Assembly (NCBI GenBank): GCA_030043285.1
Contig: JASHXZ010000253.1
Coordinates: forward strand, 1 to 6,876
Direction: 5' to 3'
DNA length: 6,876 nucleotides
Origin: Xanthobacteraceae bacterium
Lineage (GTDB): Bacteria > Pseudomonadota > Alphaproteobacteria > Rhizobiales > Xanthobacteraceae
The notes below the pieces were generated by a model. The model was not told the DNA's origin. It made no database searches and saw nothing but the letters and a program-made list of their open reading frames with translations. The position numbers and the translations under genes were made by a program. Positions 6,590 to 6,876 of this stretch are shown here, in pieces. How positions within the stretch are numbered: position 1 is the stretch's first letter; each line of letters opens with the position of its first letter.

Positions 6590-6876
6590 GTATGGACGTT
6601 GCAGCACCAAGTCTCGCTCCCCACGCCGGCGCCGGTCACAGGCCGCGTGCCGCCGATCCGTGCGCGTTCGTCATCTTCGGCGCCGCCGGCGATTTGACCA
6701 AACGGCTGTTGCTGCCGGCGCTCTATAATTTGGCTGCCGGCGGTCTGTTGCCGGAAGGCTTCGCCGTCGTCGGCGTCGCCCGGACCGGGCTCACCGACGA
6801 TGAATTTCGCCGGCAAATGGCCGATGCGCTCCGCCAGTTCGCGACCGGCGGCGTCGACGCCCACACGCTCGATGAT
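6586..6876 (+). CDS. zwf: Glucose-6-phosphate 1-dehydrogenase, N-terminal part, cut by window edge
   Basis: First enzyme of the oxidative pentose phosphate and Entner-Doudoroff routes, oxidising glucose-6-P to 6-phosphogluconolactone. Only 97 residues are in the window; the family is about 490 long. After a poorly conserved leader of about 25 residues comes the dinucleotide-binding motif [20 protein letters not shown] (26-45), the counterpart of the usual GASGDLAKRK, with K39 as the expected glucose-6-P-contacting Lys. The second strand reads [17 protein letters not shown] (59-75). R66 aligns with the Arg that contacts the 2'-phosphate of NADP in the Leuconostoc mesenteroides enzyme, so NADP use is plausible. 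ATG 6586 overlaps the gnd stop as ATGA; an in-frame ATG at 6592, preceded by GGATGAG, is an alternative start two codons later. 6-phosphogluconolactonase would be expected downstream. Confidence 0.93.
   Translation, partial: MSMDVAAPSLAPHAGAGHRPRAADPCAFVIFGAAGDLTKRLLLPALYNLAAGGLLPEGFAVVGVARTGLTDDEFRRQMADALRQFATGGVDAHTLDD

Overview
This is a GC-rich, densely coding window that looks like a chromosomal segment of an alphaproteobacterium, probably of the Hyphomicrobiales (Bradyrhizobium/Rhodopseudomonas-like). The lineage call is inference. It rests on base composition, on the style of the proteins, and on a transaldolase-phosphoglucose isomerase fusion, a known architecture that I associate with this group. 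No mobile element, CRISPR array, tRNA or rRNA is visible.

Layout: the left edge (1-424, minus strand) carries the first 141 residues of an NfeD-family membrane-associated serine protease. A 203-base divergent intergenic region (425-627) follows, with a possible minus-strand promoter. The rest of the window is one tightly packed plus-strand operon of pentose phosphate pathway genes: tkt (transketolase), a fused tal-pgi locus (transaldolase + glucose-6-phosphate isomerase), gnd (short NAD-type 6-phosphogluconate dehydrogenase) and the start of zwf (glucose-6-phosphate dehydrogenase, cut by the right edge). tkt/tal and gnd/zwf overlap by ATGA, and pgi and gnd are 9 bases apart, so translational coupling is likely.

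The genes work as a cycle. Zwf and Gnd oxidise glucose-6-P to ribulose-5-P, transketolase and transaldolase rearrange the pentoses to fructose-6-P, and PGI returns fructose-6-P to glucose-6-P for Zwf. Transaldolase and PGI catalyse consecutive steps, which gives the fusion an obvious logic. 6-phosphogluconolactonase, ribose-5-P isomerase and ribulose-5-P epimerase are not in the window.

The main anomaly is that the tal-pgi fusion is interrupted. At the AAAA run at 3573-3576 the transaldolase frame leaves the family consensus and stops at 3614, while the rest of transaldolase and all of PGI continue without interruption in the -1 frame to 5599. One extra A would restore a 954-residue fusion. 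A sequencing or assembly error, a recent real mutation, or recoding are all possible. The site is not a good canonical slippery heptamer, so error or mutation is favoured. I see no evidence of a wholly new system; the content is central metabolism with one broken or recoded fusion gene.
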